A stretch of 64,000 bases of DNA from assembly GCA_003481005.1 (NCBI GenBank), contig QUKC01000003.1:167466-231465 (forward strand), given 5' to 3'. Shown here piece by piece: positions 48,122 to 56,792 of this stretch. How positions within the stretch are numbered: the first letter of the stretch is position 1; each line of letters opens with the position of its first letter. The position numbers and the translations under genes were made by a program. Origin of the DNA: Firmicutes bacterium TM09-10. Its GTDB lineage: Bacteria; Bacillota; Clostridia; Lachnospirales; Lachnospiraceae. A model generated the notes under the pieces. That model saw only the letters and a program-made list of their open reading frames with translations. It was not told where the DNA came from and searched no databases.

Positions 48122-49036
48122 TTATCCTGCGGAATGTATTGTTTTCAACAATGCTTCGACTTCAGCCCGGGTCGCAAGCTGTTCGGAAAATGCGCTCGCG
48201 CTTCCGGATGCAATCCCCATGTGGAATGCATATTCGTAATCCTTTTTTTCAAGGTATCCTGCGATAAAGCCCGCTACCATCGAGTCTCCTGCGCCAACCG
48301 CGTTGACAACCTTTCCCTTCGGCACAGGACTCATATATTCGCGCCCGTTCTCGTCAATTATCACAGCACCTTCTCCTGCCATGGATACGAGGACGTTTTT
48401 CGCGCCTTTCTCCTGCAGCTTTTTCGCATAAGGGATGACCTCTTCCCTTTTTTTTAACTCTACGCCGAAGATCTCACCCAACTCATGGTTGTTTGGCTTG
48501 ATTAAAAACGGGCGATAGGGAAGTACATTCATCAACAAATCCCGCGTCGCATCGACTGCGATTTCAACACCTTTGTCCTGCAGATCCGCCATGATGTCCA
48601 TGTAAATCGTATCCGGCATGGACTGCGGAATGCTTCCCGCGAGCACGAGGATGTCACCCGCCTTTAACTGATTGATCTTCTCCCGAAGCGCCGAAACCTG
48701 ATCCGCCGCGATGTCCGGTCCCATTCCGTTGATCTCCGTCCCGTCAATGTTTTTCAGTTTCACATTGATTCTGGATACTCCCTCTGAAAGTGTCAGAAAA
48801 TCCGCATGGATGCCATCTGCCGCAACTTTCCGTCTGATTTCCTCTCCGACAAAGCCTGCCAGAAATCCGAATGCTGTGCTTTCAAAACCGAGATTTTTCA
48901 AAACATAGGACACATTGATTCCTTTTCCGCCGACAAGCATCTGTTCATAAGATGTGCGGTTCGTAGCTCCTAATCTGAAATCGTCAACCCCTACGATATA
49001 GTCAAGCGACGGGTTAAACGTTACCGTGTAGATCAT
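48122..49036 (-). CDS. fruK: 1-phosphofructokinase
   Basis: 304-aa PfkB-family kinase. MIYTVTFNPSLDYIVGVDDF, VGGKGINVSYVLKNLG, and C-terminal VVNAVGAGDSMVAGFIAGYL with the catalytic Asp. Converts fructose 1-P made by FruA to fructose 1,6-bisphosphate. AAGGAGG precedes ATG 49036. First gene of the fru operon; its usual substrate supplier fruA is broken in this window. Confidence 0.95.
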   Translation of the reverse strand: MIYTVTFNPSLDYIVGVDDFRLGATNRTSYEQMLVGGKGINVSYVLKNLGFESTAFGFLAGFVGEEIRRKVAADGIHADFLTLSEGVSRINVKLKNIDGTEINGMGPDIAADQVSALREKINQLKAGDILVLAGSIPQSMPDTIYMDIMADLQDKGVEIAVDATRDLLMNVLPYRPFLIKPNNHELGEIFGVELKKREEVIPYAKKLQEKGAKNVLVSMAGEGAVIIDENGREYMSPVPKGKVVNAVGAGDSMVAGFIAGYLEKKDYEYAFHMGIASGSASAFSEQLATRAEVEALLKTIHSAG

Positions 49037-49073
49037 CTGCCCTCCTCCTTTCTTCTTTGCTTTTGTTAAGTTT

Positions 49074-49102
49074 ATTGTAGCGCCAAACTCATTCAAGTTC
49101 AA
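49074..49102 (-). promoter_or_regulatory. Promoter of the fru operon with upstream GAACG/CAAAAT repeats
   Basis: Minus-strand TTGAAC (49102-49097), 17-nt spacer, TACAAT (49079-49074). Upstream, between about 49100 and 49190, AACG...TCAAAAT motifs repeat several times, plausible DeoR-family operators. Confidence 0.7.
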
Positions 49103-49219
49103 TCGTATTCGTTCACAAAATGCAGATTCGTTTTTGTCTATTTTGACGTTTTAAGGTTGTTTCTGAACGATTTTGAACGTTTTGGTGAATTGGGTTGGTG
49201 TTCACGTACGCAGGGCTTA

Positions 49220-49636
49220 TCATTCATTTCCGCTTAATATTTCCACTAGTCTTTTTTCTTTGATAATAGCAATTCCCTGACTTTCATCGCCCAATAGGAT
49301 CAGATTATCCCCTGGCTGAATATCAAATATTTTTCTTGCTTTTGCCGGTATCACAATCTGACCTTTCTCTCCCACTTTCGTGATTCCAAAAACATGCTTT
49401 CCCTTTGGCGGAACACCCAGGCCAAGATCATTGCTGTTTTCTCTGTCATAATTTACCAAATCATCCAGACTTACATCCAATACTTCTGCCAGAAGTTTAC
49501 ACTTCTCAATATCAGGTAAAGATTCTCCTGTTTCGTATTTTGAAAGTGTCTGTCTGCTTACACCAATCTTTTCGGACAGTTCATCCTGCGAAAATCCATG
49601 CATTTTACGCAGGGATACAAGGTTGTCTTTAAACAT
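49220..49636 (-). CDS. XRE-family regulator fused to an AbrB/MazE-type domain
   Basis: 138 aa. N-terminal HTH_3 domain, residues ~5-62 (LRKMHGFSQDELSEKIGVSR, QTLSKYETGESLPDIEKCKL), then a C-terminal SpoVT/AbrB swapped-hairpin domain, residues ~85-130 (GITKVGEKGQIVIPAKARKI, FDIQPGDNLILLGDE). Two DNA-binding modules in one short protein. Its ATG overlaps the acyltransferase stop by 8 nt, so it is co-expressed with it. DNA becomes AT-rich from here on. Confidence 0.85.
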   Translation of the reverse strand: MFKDNLVSLRKMHGFSQDELSEKIGVSRQTLSKYETGESLPDIEKCKLLAEVLDVSLDDLVNYDRENSNDLGLGVPPKGKHVFGITKVGEKGQIVIPAKARKIFDIQPGDNLILLGDESQGIAIIKEKRLVEILSGNE

Positions 49637-50717
49637 CTTTTTTCTCCTTTTTCAATCCTAATACACACCAACAGATAATCGGTATCCTTCTGATGATTTC
49701 ATACAAAAGCAATGCTCCTGCAAATGCACTGATTCCCACAACTATATAGACAATTCCTTCCGGAAGTTCTGATGTAAAACTTCTAAGGTAATAAGCTGCG
49801 CAAGCCAATGGAAGATAATGAAAAACATAAATTCCCCAGGATTTTTTTAACATCCATCTTGATACTTTGTTTTCCGCGTTCCTATATTTTTTCATAAATG
49901 CCAAAATCGCAAGAATTAAAAACCAACAATAAATACAGGCAGGCAGATTATTAAGCACAGGAGCTACCGCATAATTTTCACCAAAATAATATATTGTGTA
50001 GAATATTCCTGTTGCACCAGCCACAATCAAAAAAATTCCCCACCATTTACTTAAGCGTTCAACAACCTCATCATGTGAAAAAATAAAATAACCTGTAAAA
50101 AAACAGAACCCGTAAATTCCAAACCGGTACACAGTTACTACCGGCGTATTAAGAACTTGTGAGAATCCATATACACAGACAGTTAACAAAACCAGCAGCC
50201 ATACTGGTGTTTTTTCTCCTTTTTTCCAGATACGATCCCTTTCAAATTTTCTCACCAGCAGCAGAAGCATCGAAAAAATCCATAACACCTGTATATACCA
50301 AAGAACGCCGATTCCTGATATAGCCATGATCACATACCGAACTATTCCTGGAACTGACTCAAAACTTTCCAAAGCACCGCTGATTTTCATATTATAATAT
50401 CCCAATATCCATTGAAAAACAAAAAGTCCAATGGTGGAAGGAACCAACAGCTTGCGTGTTTTATCCCGGATAAATTCTTTTACATTATGCTTTTCCATAT
50501 AATATCTGACTGTCATACCAGACACCGTAAATAGCAAAGCCATCATCCATGGATATACAAAATATTGAAAAGCATCCTGCAGCTGTTGTTCTTTAAACGG
50601 ACCGATTACTCCAAACGGCTGGACACCGTTATACATATAAATCACATGATAAATTACAACAATGCAGACCGTGATCCAGCGAATATTATCCAGATATATT
50701 CTTCTTGTGTTATCCAT
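49629..50717 (-). CDS. Acyltransferase-3-like integral membrane protein
   Basis: 362 aa, about ten membrane helices. N-terminal IYLDNIRWITVCIVVIYHVI with the conserved His of membrane O-acyltransferases, and SKSWGIYVFHYLP-type C-terminal motif (KKSWGIYVFHYLPLACAAYY). Related proteins acylate surface glycans or glucans. Start set at ATG 50717, GGTGGG upstream. Operon with the XRE-AbrB regulator; R1 copy 5 lies upstream. Confidence 0.8.
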   Translation of the reverse strand: MDNTRRIYLDNIRWITVCIVVIYHVIYMYNGVQPFGVIGPFKEQQLQDAFQYFVYPWMMALLFTVSGMTVRYYMEKHNVKEFIRDKTRKLLVPSTIGLFVFQWILGYYNMKISGALESFESVPGIVRYVIMAISGIGVLWYIQVLWIFSMLLLLVRKFERDRIWKKGEKTPVWLLVLLTVCVYGFSQVLNTPVVTVYRFGIYGFCFFTGYFIFSHDEVVERLSKWWGIFLIVAGATGIFYTIYYFGENYAVAPVLNNLPACIYCWFLILAILAFMKKYRNAENKVSRWMLKKSWGIYVFHYLPLACAAYYLRSFTSELPEGIVYIVVGISAFAGALLLYEIIRRIPIICWCVLGLKKEKKDV

Positions 50718-50869
50718 ATTTTTCCCACCTTTGCAATTATTTTTAACATATTTTAGCATATAAAAAGTGGCCTTACGACCAACTTCCCTTAGCATTATCT
50801 ACTCCATTTTGTTAAAAACCGTTGCATTATGCTATCCCTTTATTCACAGCTTATTCTATTTCTTCTCAT

Positions 50870-51003
50870 AAAAAAGAATGTGCCTTGGCACATTCTCGCG
50901 CCGAGGCGCGGTTGCCTCGGCAACCATCTACCCCTGCGCCGAGTGCGCATCCTCGCGGAGCGTTTTTATCGTATGGAAACGAAGTTTCCTATACGATAAA
51001 AAA
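50870..51003 (-). repeat. Structured intergenic element, family R1, copy 5 (subfamily B)
   Basis: Minus-strand order as copy 4: H1, P3 GGTTGC-CGAG-GCAACC, P4 AGAATGTGCC / GGCACATTCT, TTTTTT. The P3 loop differs from copy 4 (CGAG for TAAA) while the stem is kept. It begins in the T run of terminator 51001-51028. With that terminator it fills most of the 391-bp gap between grpB-like and acyltransferase genes. Confidence 0.9.
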
Positions 51004-51028
51004 GATGCCAGGATTTCTCCTGACACCT
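51001..51028 (-). terminator. Terminator downstream of the GrpB-family gene
   Basis: Minus-strand arms GGTGTCAGGA and TCCTGGCATC (with G-T pairs), GAAA loop, followed by TTTTTT shared with R1 copy 5. Confidence 0.8.
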
Positions 51029-51109
51029 CACAGTTGGTCTTCTTACCCTACCTGCGGCTGCCTGTGAATGCCAGAAATCAACTTCTGTGCATCATAGGTC
51101 ACTCCTCTT

Positions 51110-51625
51110 TCATTGTCCTAAAATTTTGTTTATCATATTCTGTTTGCCTTTCGTGTATGTGACCCTGTCATCTGCATACTTACTTTCAAGTTCTTCCTTT
51201 AATTTTTCATACTGCAATGCCACATTCTCATTGGCATTAAGATAATCTCTGAAATGAATATAATTCTTCCATTCAGTTCCGTTCCATTTTACAACATGAA
51301 TATGATGTGTCCTGATATCCGCCTCCATATCACCCATTACATAAAGAACCTGATGTTCGACATCTGAACCGCGGTAAAAAATCCCTTCCTTCTCTAACTG
51401 CTCATTATGTGACATTATTTTCTCAAAGTCAGTTACCCCAACAGCAATATCAATAATCGGTTTCGCTTTGATTGCCGGTATTGCTGTACTCCCAATATGC
51501 TGTATATCAATAGCATCATCACCTAATATGGATTTAAGTGTTTTGATTGTTTGAACAGCAACATCATCCCACTGTTTATCATGTGGCTCAAGCTGCACGG
51601 TTCCTCTTTTTAATCCCAATGACAT
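51110..51625 (-). CDS. GrpB-family protein (nucleotidyltransferase-like, UPF0157)
   Basis: 171 aa. Family motifs VQLEPHDKQWDDVAVQTIKT, DIQHIGSTAIPAIKAKPIID and IAVGVTDFEK, then RTHHIHVVKWNGTEWKNYIH, RDYLNANENVA. The GSTAIPAIKAKPIID stretch belongs to the nucleotidyltransferase-like core. Biological role is not established for this family. Monocistronic. Confidence 0.88.
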   Translation of the reverse strand: MSLGLKRGTVQLEPHDKQWDDVAVQTIKTLKSILGDDAIDIQHIGSTAIPAIKAKPIIDIAVGVTDFEKIMSHNEQLEKEGIFYRGSDVEHQVLYVMGDMEADIRTHHIHVVKWNGTEWKNYIHFRDYLNANENVALQYEKLKEELESKYADDRVTYTKGKQNMINKILGQ

Positions 51626-51728
51626 AGCAATCTCCTTAATATTACATCACAATTTCACTATCAAAATATTGTTCCTGAAAATGAATCTGCTGCCTAATTT
51701 ATACTTGCCTTTTCACAGCCAGTCTCTA

Positions 51729-53744
51729 TTATAAATATTTCATCATTGTTGGCATGAGAATATTCATATCAACAGGCTTTGCGACATGAGCATTCATTCC
51801 AACAGAAAGAGCCTTTTGGGTATCTTCTGCAAAGGCATTGGCAGTCATCGCAATAATTGGAATCCTGGCTTTTTTCGTATCCTTCATCTTTCGGATGACT
51901 AATGCAGCATCATATCCATTCATAACCGGCATCTGAATATCCATAAGGATCATCTTGTAATAATCAGCATCCGCCTTTTCAATCATGTCAACACATGCAA
52001 CACCATCATCTGCAGTCTCAACAATACATCCTTCTTCCGTCAATAGTTCTGTTGCAATTTCAGTGTTGATCTCATTATCTTCGACTAGTAAGATTCGAAC
52101 ACCGTTCAGGCAATTCTTATTGCTCAGATTACTATTTCTCTTCACCAGAGAGTCCTCTTTTGACGATTTTCTGCAAGGAATAGTCACTGTAAATGTGGAG
52201 CCTTCTCCCTGCTTGCTTTTCACTTCTATTGTGCCATCCATGAGTTCTATAAGCTTTTTTGTAATGCCCATTCCGATGCCACTGCCCTCAATACGACTGG
52301 ATGTAGTGTTACGTTCTCTTTCAAAAGTTTCAAAAATACGCTTTTGGAATTCTTCAGACATACCAATTCCATTATCGGTAATGGTAATGATCATATTACA
52401 CCAGTCTTCTTTTTCACAAGATTCCTGTAGGACATTACAGGATATTGTACCTCCTGTATTTGTATACTTTATTGCATTGCTTATAATATTAAGACAAACT
52501 TCTGACAGGTGCGGTGCATCCATATATACATACGGATACATAATCTGTTCTGTCAAAGAGAGCGTCTGATTTTTACTTTCTGCCTGTTGTTGGGACATAA
52601 TGACACAATTCTCAAGGCACTCATGGACATTTGAAACAATATATTCCATTTCGACCTTATTATTTTCAATTCTTGCAAAATCTAAAACATTACCAAGCAT
52701 CGACAAAAGTTCTTTTCCGCATATTTGAATTTTTTCAAGATATCTGCCAAGTTTATCTGTTTCTTGCAAATGTCTGGACGCCAGCTCTGCATAACCAATG
52801 ATCGCATTCATAGGAGTTCTGATATCGTGAGACATATTATACAGAAATGACGATTTTGCTTTATTTGCACATTCTGCTTTTAATTTTGCTTCCCGTAATT
52901 CTTCTTGTTTTAATTCCCGCAGCTTTTCATCTGTCACATCTCGATTTGCAAAAAGCACAGATGTGACATTTCCATTTTTATCATAGCTCTGAGGGACAAC
53001 CATGGAAAGAAACCATGATCCATTCTTCTTTTTGAATTCAGAAGACATAGATTCTTTATTATGAAGACGCGCCGCCATGGTTTGTATATCAAAAAAATCT
53101 ATATACTTCTGTACAAACGGTTCTGCTATAATACTCTCAATAATCTTGAACTGTGGATCCCAATCTGCAGTATTATCTTTAATGTTCAAATCCCCTTTTC
53201 GGGATCTTTTAACAAGTTCGATCTTCTTTGTTTTCAAGTTCAGCCTTGAGATATGATAATAGGCAGTGCCTAATGCATGGAGCGCCTGCCGGGTTTTTTC
53301 CACTTGCTTTCCCAATGTAACAGGAAACTCTTCACCGTCCATCTGCTCTAAATCCGGTGTTGACTGATGCAGATGCTGAACTAACCATTTTCCATTTGTC
53401 CACTTATAGATAATCGTAAATCTTGTCTCCATTTTAAAACAGATTGAATCATCTTTAAACAGACCAATAAAATCTACTGTTCCGTGTGCAAAAACATGGT
53501 CATCATCAAGTCGTTCTTCTTCCTGATGTAAATTTTGTACTTCAATTCTGATTTTACCTCTTCGTTTTACATCAAATTCAAATGATTCTAAAAACTCATG
53601 TAGATTCGTAAATAACTCATGTTTCCCAGTTCCAATCAGACTAATATTTTCATCAAAATAATTGTCAAGACCTAAATCATTTACTGATTCAGCATTAATA
53701 TATATTTTAAAAAGTTGTTCTGTGATTTTTTTGAAATCATCCAT
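51729..53744 (-). CDS. Hybrid sensor histidine kinase/response regulator with NTF2-like N-terminus
   Basis: 671 aa, no membrane segment, so cytosolic. Order: NTF2/SnoaL-like domain (~1-130, with FAHGTVDFIGLFKDDSICFK), a PAS-like region (~150-275), HisKA with phospho-His in SFLYNMSHDIRTPMNAIIGY, HATPase with NIISNAIKYTNTGGTI, DNGIGMSEEFQKRIFE and GSGIGMGI, and a C-terminal receiver with phospho-Asp in MILMDIQMPVMNGYDAA. No output regulator is adjacent. The NTF2-PAS-kinase arrangement is common in gut Clostridia; the signal is unknown. Confidence 0.88.
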   Translation of the reverse strand: MDDFKKITEQLFKIYINAESVNDLGLDNYFDENISLIGTGKHELFTNLHEFLESFEFDVKRRGKIRIEVQNLHQEEERLDDDHVFAHGTVDFIGLFKDDSICFKMETRFTIIYKWTNGKWLVQHLHQSTPDLEQMDGEEFPVTLGKQVEKTRQALHALGTAYYHISRLNLKTKKIELVKRSRKGDLNIKDNTADWDPQFKIIESIIAEPFVQKYIDFFDIQTMAARLHNKESMSSEFKKKNGSWFLSMVVPQSYDKNGNVTSVLFANRDVTDEKLRELKQEELREAKLKAECANKAKSSFLYNMSHDIRTPMNAIIGYAELASRHLQETDKLGRYLEKIQICGKELLSMLGNVLDFARIENNKVEMEYIVSNVHECLENCVIMSQQQAESKNQTLSLTEQIMYPYVYMDAPHLSEVCLNIISNAIKYTNTGGTISCNVLQESCEKEDWCNMIITITDNGIGMSEEFQKRIFETFERERNTTSSRIEGSGIGMGITKKLIELMDGTIEVKSKQGEGSTFTVTIPCRKSSKEDSLVKRNSNLSNKNCLNGVRILLVEDNEINTEIATELLTEEGCIVETADDGVACVDMIEKADADYYKMILMDIQMPVMNGYDAALVIRKMKDTKKARIPIIAMTANAFAEDTQKALSVGMNAHVAKPVDMNILMPTMMKYL

Positions 53745-53870
53745 ATGGTTCCCTCATGATTAAAAAGTCTTAAATGACTTTAAGCTTTCTGTTTTATTTT
53801 TAAAGTTTATCCACTTTTCATTCTCTTCCCAAAATTCCGAATATACACATCAAATTGTTAACTTTATTAT

Positions 53871-54155
53871 ATCATGAACTTCGTTCATGATCGACATTCG
53901 CCGTTCGCGATGAGCAGGCTTCGACTGTTCCCGCTCTCTTGCGCTCATTATATCGTGAGCATAGCTCACTCAATAGCTTCGCCGTTCGCGATGAGCAGGC
54001 TTCGCCTGTTCCCGCTCTCTTGCGCTCATTATATCACGAGCCCGCGCTGACGCGCTTTATCGCCTGCTACGCAGGCTGCTCGTTCTCTAATGGCACAAGA
54101 AAAACAAATGCCGCCTTCGACGTCGCTTGTTTTTCTTTTGTGCTCATTATATCAT
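53871..54155. repeat. Block of hairpins and a 58-bp tandem direct repeat
   Basis: Hairpin ATCATGAAC-TTC-GTTCATGAT (53871-53891); a 58-bp unit at 53897-53954 repeated at 53978-54035 with one mismatch, each ending GCGCTCATTATATC; hairpin GTGAGC-ATA-GCTCAC between the units; and a long hairpin with arms GCACAAGAAAAACAA and TTGTTTTTCTTTTGTGC (about 54092-54143), again ending GCTCATTATATC. No coding sequence. Probably a decayed palindromic repeat element. Confidence 0.7.
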
Positions 54156-54320
54156 AGCTACATATTATTCCGCCATCCTTTTCAAAACATATGTTCATGA
54201 CAGTTTTCCCAAAGAAAGAAAAATAACATATTTTGTGGCTACACCTCCAAGCCCCTGTGGAATCAATAAAGCCGGAACTGGATACCAAAATCCCGCACCG
54301 GCATTAGCAATTGTAATTAT

Positions 54321-54509
54321 TTATTTTTCTAATAACTGAACGTTATTATAAGCGAAGCCAAATTTAAAGAGCTTTTCACCTTGTTTATTGCAGAAAGTCG
54401 TGACCTTATCCCAACTGATGCTTACATTTCCATCTCCATAATCTTTATAAAACTTTGCCTTTGTATCTTTCACATCATACACACATCCAAAAAATCCCCT
54501 CTTGTTACT
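54321..54509 (-). pseudogene. Start-less coding remnant of unknown family
   Basis: An open frame on the minus strand of ~60 codons ends at TAA 54321 and includes GFFGCVYDVKDTKAKFYKDY, GDGNVSISWDKVTTFCNKQG and EKLFKFGFAYNNVQLLEK. It has no start codon or ribosome binding site. The composition looks like true coding sequence, so this is probably the 3' end of a gene lost by rearrangement. I do not recognise the family. A further short minus-strand open stretch at 54200-54310 (NAGAGFWYPVPALLIPQGLG) also lacks a start. Confidence 0.45.
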
Positions 54510-54515
54510 CCTGGC

Positions 54516-55358
54516 TTATCTATTCTGACCATCCCTTATAAATGGTTTCTTGATTTCTTTACTTAACAACTGGCTGTATGCTTCTACCTTACGAAATGTG
54601 TTTCCTAACATTTCCCGATTCCTATATTCTCTAATAGCTTCCATATCAAACTCCGCATATAAAATCCCCTCTGTCTTATCGTCAGCCAGCAAAACTGTGT
54701 TATCAACACAGTTTCCATTTCTATCCCAACAAATGGGATTAAATGCACAGGAACATCCAGCATTATCTCCATTCGGATTTGCCATAGCAACTGCGACCAT
54801 ATTTTCATATGCTCTTGTAGAAAGTGCTCTTACTCTTGGCTGCATAGAACCACAATCATTCGGTACAAGAATAACCTCTGCACCTTTCACCATCAGTATT
54901 CTTGCGCTTTCCGGATACTCTCTGTCATAACAGATCATAATGCCTAATTGTATTCCTTCAAAATCGCACACCTTAAACTCTTTCCCTGACTCAACATTTT
55001 TTTCATCTGCAAAATCACATGTATGTACTTTAGAATACTTCATCAATATATTGCCCGATTTATCGATAACAAAGGCTGAATTCTGCGGTTGTTTATTGCC
55101 TTTTGTAAACGCAGTAAGTACTACGCCTACTTTATATTTTTTAGCATTCTCACATATTTTTGCAATTCTTAGATCATCATCTGCAATGCTTTTTTCATAT
55201 GACATAGGCAAATCATATCCTGTAATAAAACATTCCGGCAGCAAAAGAATATCTGCCTGGTTTTCCGAAGCCTCTTTCATTGCTATAATGATAGTTTCAA
55301 TATTCTTATCTATTTGTTCATTAATAGAACGTTTTTGTAGTATAGCAACCTTGAACAT
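54516..55358 (-). CDS. Carbon-nitrogen hydrolase (nitrilase superfamily)
   Basis: 280 aa. Glu-Lys-Cys triad visible: Glu in DILLLPECFITGYDLP, Lys in LMKYSKVHTCDFADEK, Cys in LGIMICYDREYPESARILMV. Amidase or N-carbamoyl hydrolase activity likely; substrate unknown. Lies 12 bp after the Nudix-HAD gene on the same strand, so probably co-transcribed. Confidence 0.9.
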   Translation of the reverse strand: MFKVAILQKRSINEQIDKNIETIIIAMKEASENQADILLLPECFITGYDLPMSYEKSIADDDLRIAKICENAKKYKVGVVLTAFTKGNKQPQNSAFVIDKSGNILMKYSKVHTCDFADEKNVESGKEFKVCDFEGIQLGIMICYDREYPESARILMVKGAEVILVPNDCGSMQPRVRALSTRAYENMVAVAMANPNGDNAGCSCAFNPICWDRNGNCVDNTVLLADDKTEGILYAEFDMEAIREYRNREMLGNTFRKVEAYSQLLSKEIKKPFIRDGQNR

Positions 55359-55370
55359 TCACTTTCCCTC

Positions 55371-56417
55371 CTATAGATAATTCAAAATGTCAGATAAGTT
55401 ATTAACTTCAATATCGGCTTTTTCACTCTCGTCCATTACAGTCCACAAACTTCCAAATCCCTGTTTTATCCATATCGTTTTCATTCCTAACTGTTTTGCT
55501 GGTACAATATCATTATCAATGCGGTCACCAATCATTACAGCATTTTCCGGCTTACAGCCACTTCTTTCCAAAGCAATTTCAAATATACGTCTGTCCGGTT
55601 TTGATACACCTTCTTCTGCTGATGCAATGACTAAATCAATATATTTTCGCACTCCGAGATTTTCTAATCTTTCAGAAGTTCCTAATAGTTGGTTTGCAAT
55701 TATACCAATTTCATAATTTCTGCTTAACCTTTTCAGGCAATTTTCAGAATCTGTATACAGCTTTTCATATTGTGATTCCCATTTAGGTAGTTCTATCCCC
55801 AATTGTTTTGCTATCTCTAAATCACCTTTTTTATTTCTCCTGTATAATGATATCGCATGTTCATAAATTTGTTGCGGAGTTATACCAGATAATTCAGCTA
55901 TTTTTTTCATCCTATCTTCATAAACTCTACTTTCATCAACCAGCGTCGAACCAACATCAAAAAATAACCATTTTATTTCATCCTTCTTAGGCAAAAACCC
56001 TCTTTGTCTCGCTTCTTCTAGCAGTCTTGGTTGAATTTCCGGATATGTCCAATTAAGCGGTAGTTCATTCATAATTGCTATTTTCTCTATCTCACTATGT
56101 AAATCTTTTTCAAACGTATGTATCTCCGCGAAAAATAACTTTCCAAAGGTTTCTTTCCCATTAAAGTTGTCTGGCGCCGTCACAGAATAAATACATATCG
56201 GATTTATCTCAAAATTAATGGCTCCTGTTTCCTCATACAATTCTCTCTTTGCTGTTTCAAGAATATCCTCACCTTGTTCTCTATGTCCTCCCGGCACTTC
56301 CCATGTACATCTTTCTCTATGCTTGCAGAATACCCATTTTCCATTATGTTTTGCAATAATAACTGCAAACTCTAGCATTGAATCATCAATGCTATCATAA
56401 AAATTCACTTTCGTCAT
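55371..56417 (-). CDS. Nudix hydrolase fused to a HAD-superfamily domain
   Basis: 348 aa. N-terminal Nudix domain (~1-140) with an intact Nudix box: PGGHREQGEDILETAKRELY then EETGAI. C-terminal HAD-IA domain (~147-348) with motif I LFFDVGSTLVDE, motif II/III region, and motif IV VMIGDRIDNDIVPAKQLG. Motif I has Gly where the general-acid Asp (DxD) is usual, so phosphatase activity may be weak or altered. The fusion suggests hydrolysis of a nucleotide or diphosphate followed by dephosphorylation; inference only. Confidence 0.85.
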   Translation of the reverse strand: MTKVNFYDSIDDSMLEFAVIIAKHNGKWVFCKHRERCTWEVPGGHREQGEDILETAKRELYEETGAINFEINPICIYSVTAPDNFNGKETFGKLFFAEIHTFEKDLHSEIEKIAIMNELPLNWTYPEIQPRLLEEARQRGFLPKKDEIKWLFFDVGSTLVDESRVYEDRMKKIAELSGITPQQIYEHAISLYRRNKKGDLEIAKQLGIELPKWESQYEKLYTDSENCLKRLSRNYEIGIIANQLLGTSERLENLGVRKYIDLVIASAEEGVSKPDRRIFEIALERSGCKPENAVMIGDRIDNDIVPAKQLGMKTIWIKQGFGSLWTVMDESEKADIEVNNLSDILNYL

Positions 56418-56460
56418 ATAATGCTCCTTATTAAATTTCTTCTATTTATCATTTATTGTT

Positions 56461-56699
56461 CCCACAAATAGAGCCAAACCAGAGCCATTTGATAAAACAA
56501 ATGCCGGAAACCCGCATAAATACAGGCTTTCGGCATTTTAGTCCGTTATTCAAACTCGACAAATTCAAAGATATTCTTAAATATATCTGTTTAAGTTTTA
56601 TATCTTTTTGCCGTTATTTTATTTCTGTTACATATATTTTATTTTGGCTCGCTGATTTTCTGTTGCCAATTTGTTGCCATAAAATCTATATTATCCTGA
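56461..56699. repeat. Long direct repeat R4, copy 1 (left boundary of a three-gene cassette)
   Basis: About 240 bp similar to 59433-59701. Shared blocks: CCCACAAATAGAGCCAAAC at the start, AGAGCCATTTGATAAAA, a terminator-like hairpin AAATGCCGGAAA / TTTCGGCATTTT, TTTAAGTTTTAT, and the end ATTTTATTTTGGCT then CTGATTTTCTGTTGCCAA followed by a second GTTGCCAT. The paired GTTGCCA motifs look like integrase arm sites. The rest of 56418-56792 holds nothing else recognisable. Confidence 0.75.
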
Positions 56700-56792
56700 T
56701 ATTGGAGATACCCTGATTTCAAAAGGGGAGTCTATCCCCCCTTGAAAAGCACCTCGCTCTCCCCCTACTGTATTTTTTTTTAGAATGGAGAG

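Noticed and set aside
53897-54035. Possible CRISPR array (58-bp repeat, two units)
   Set aside because: Only two units, the spacer is itself a hairpin, and there are no cas genes nearby.
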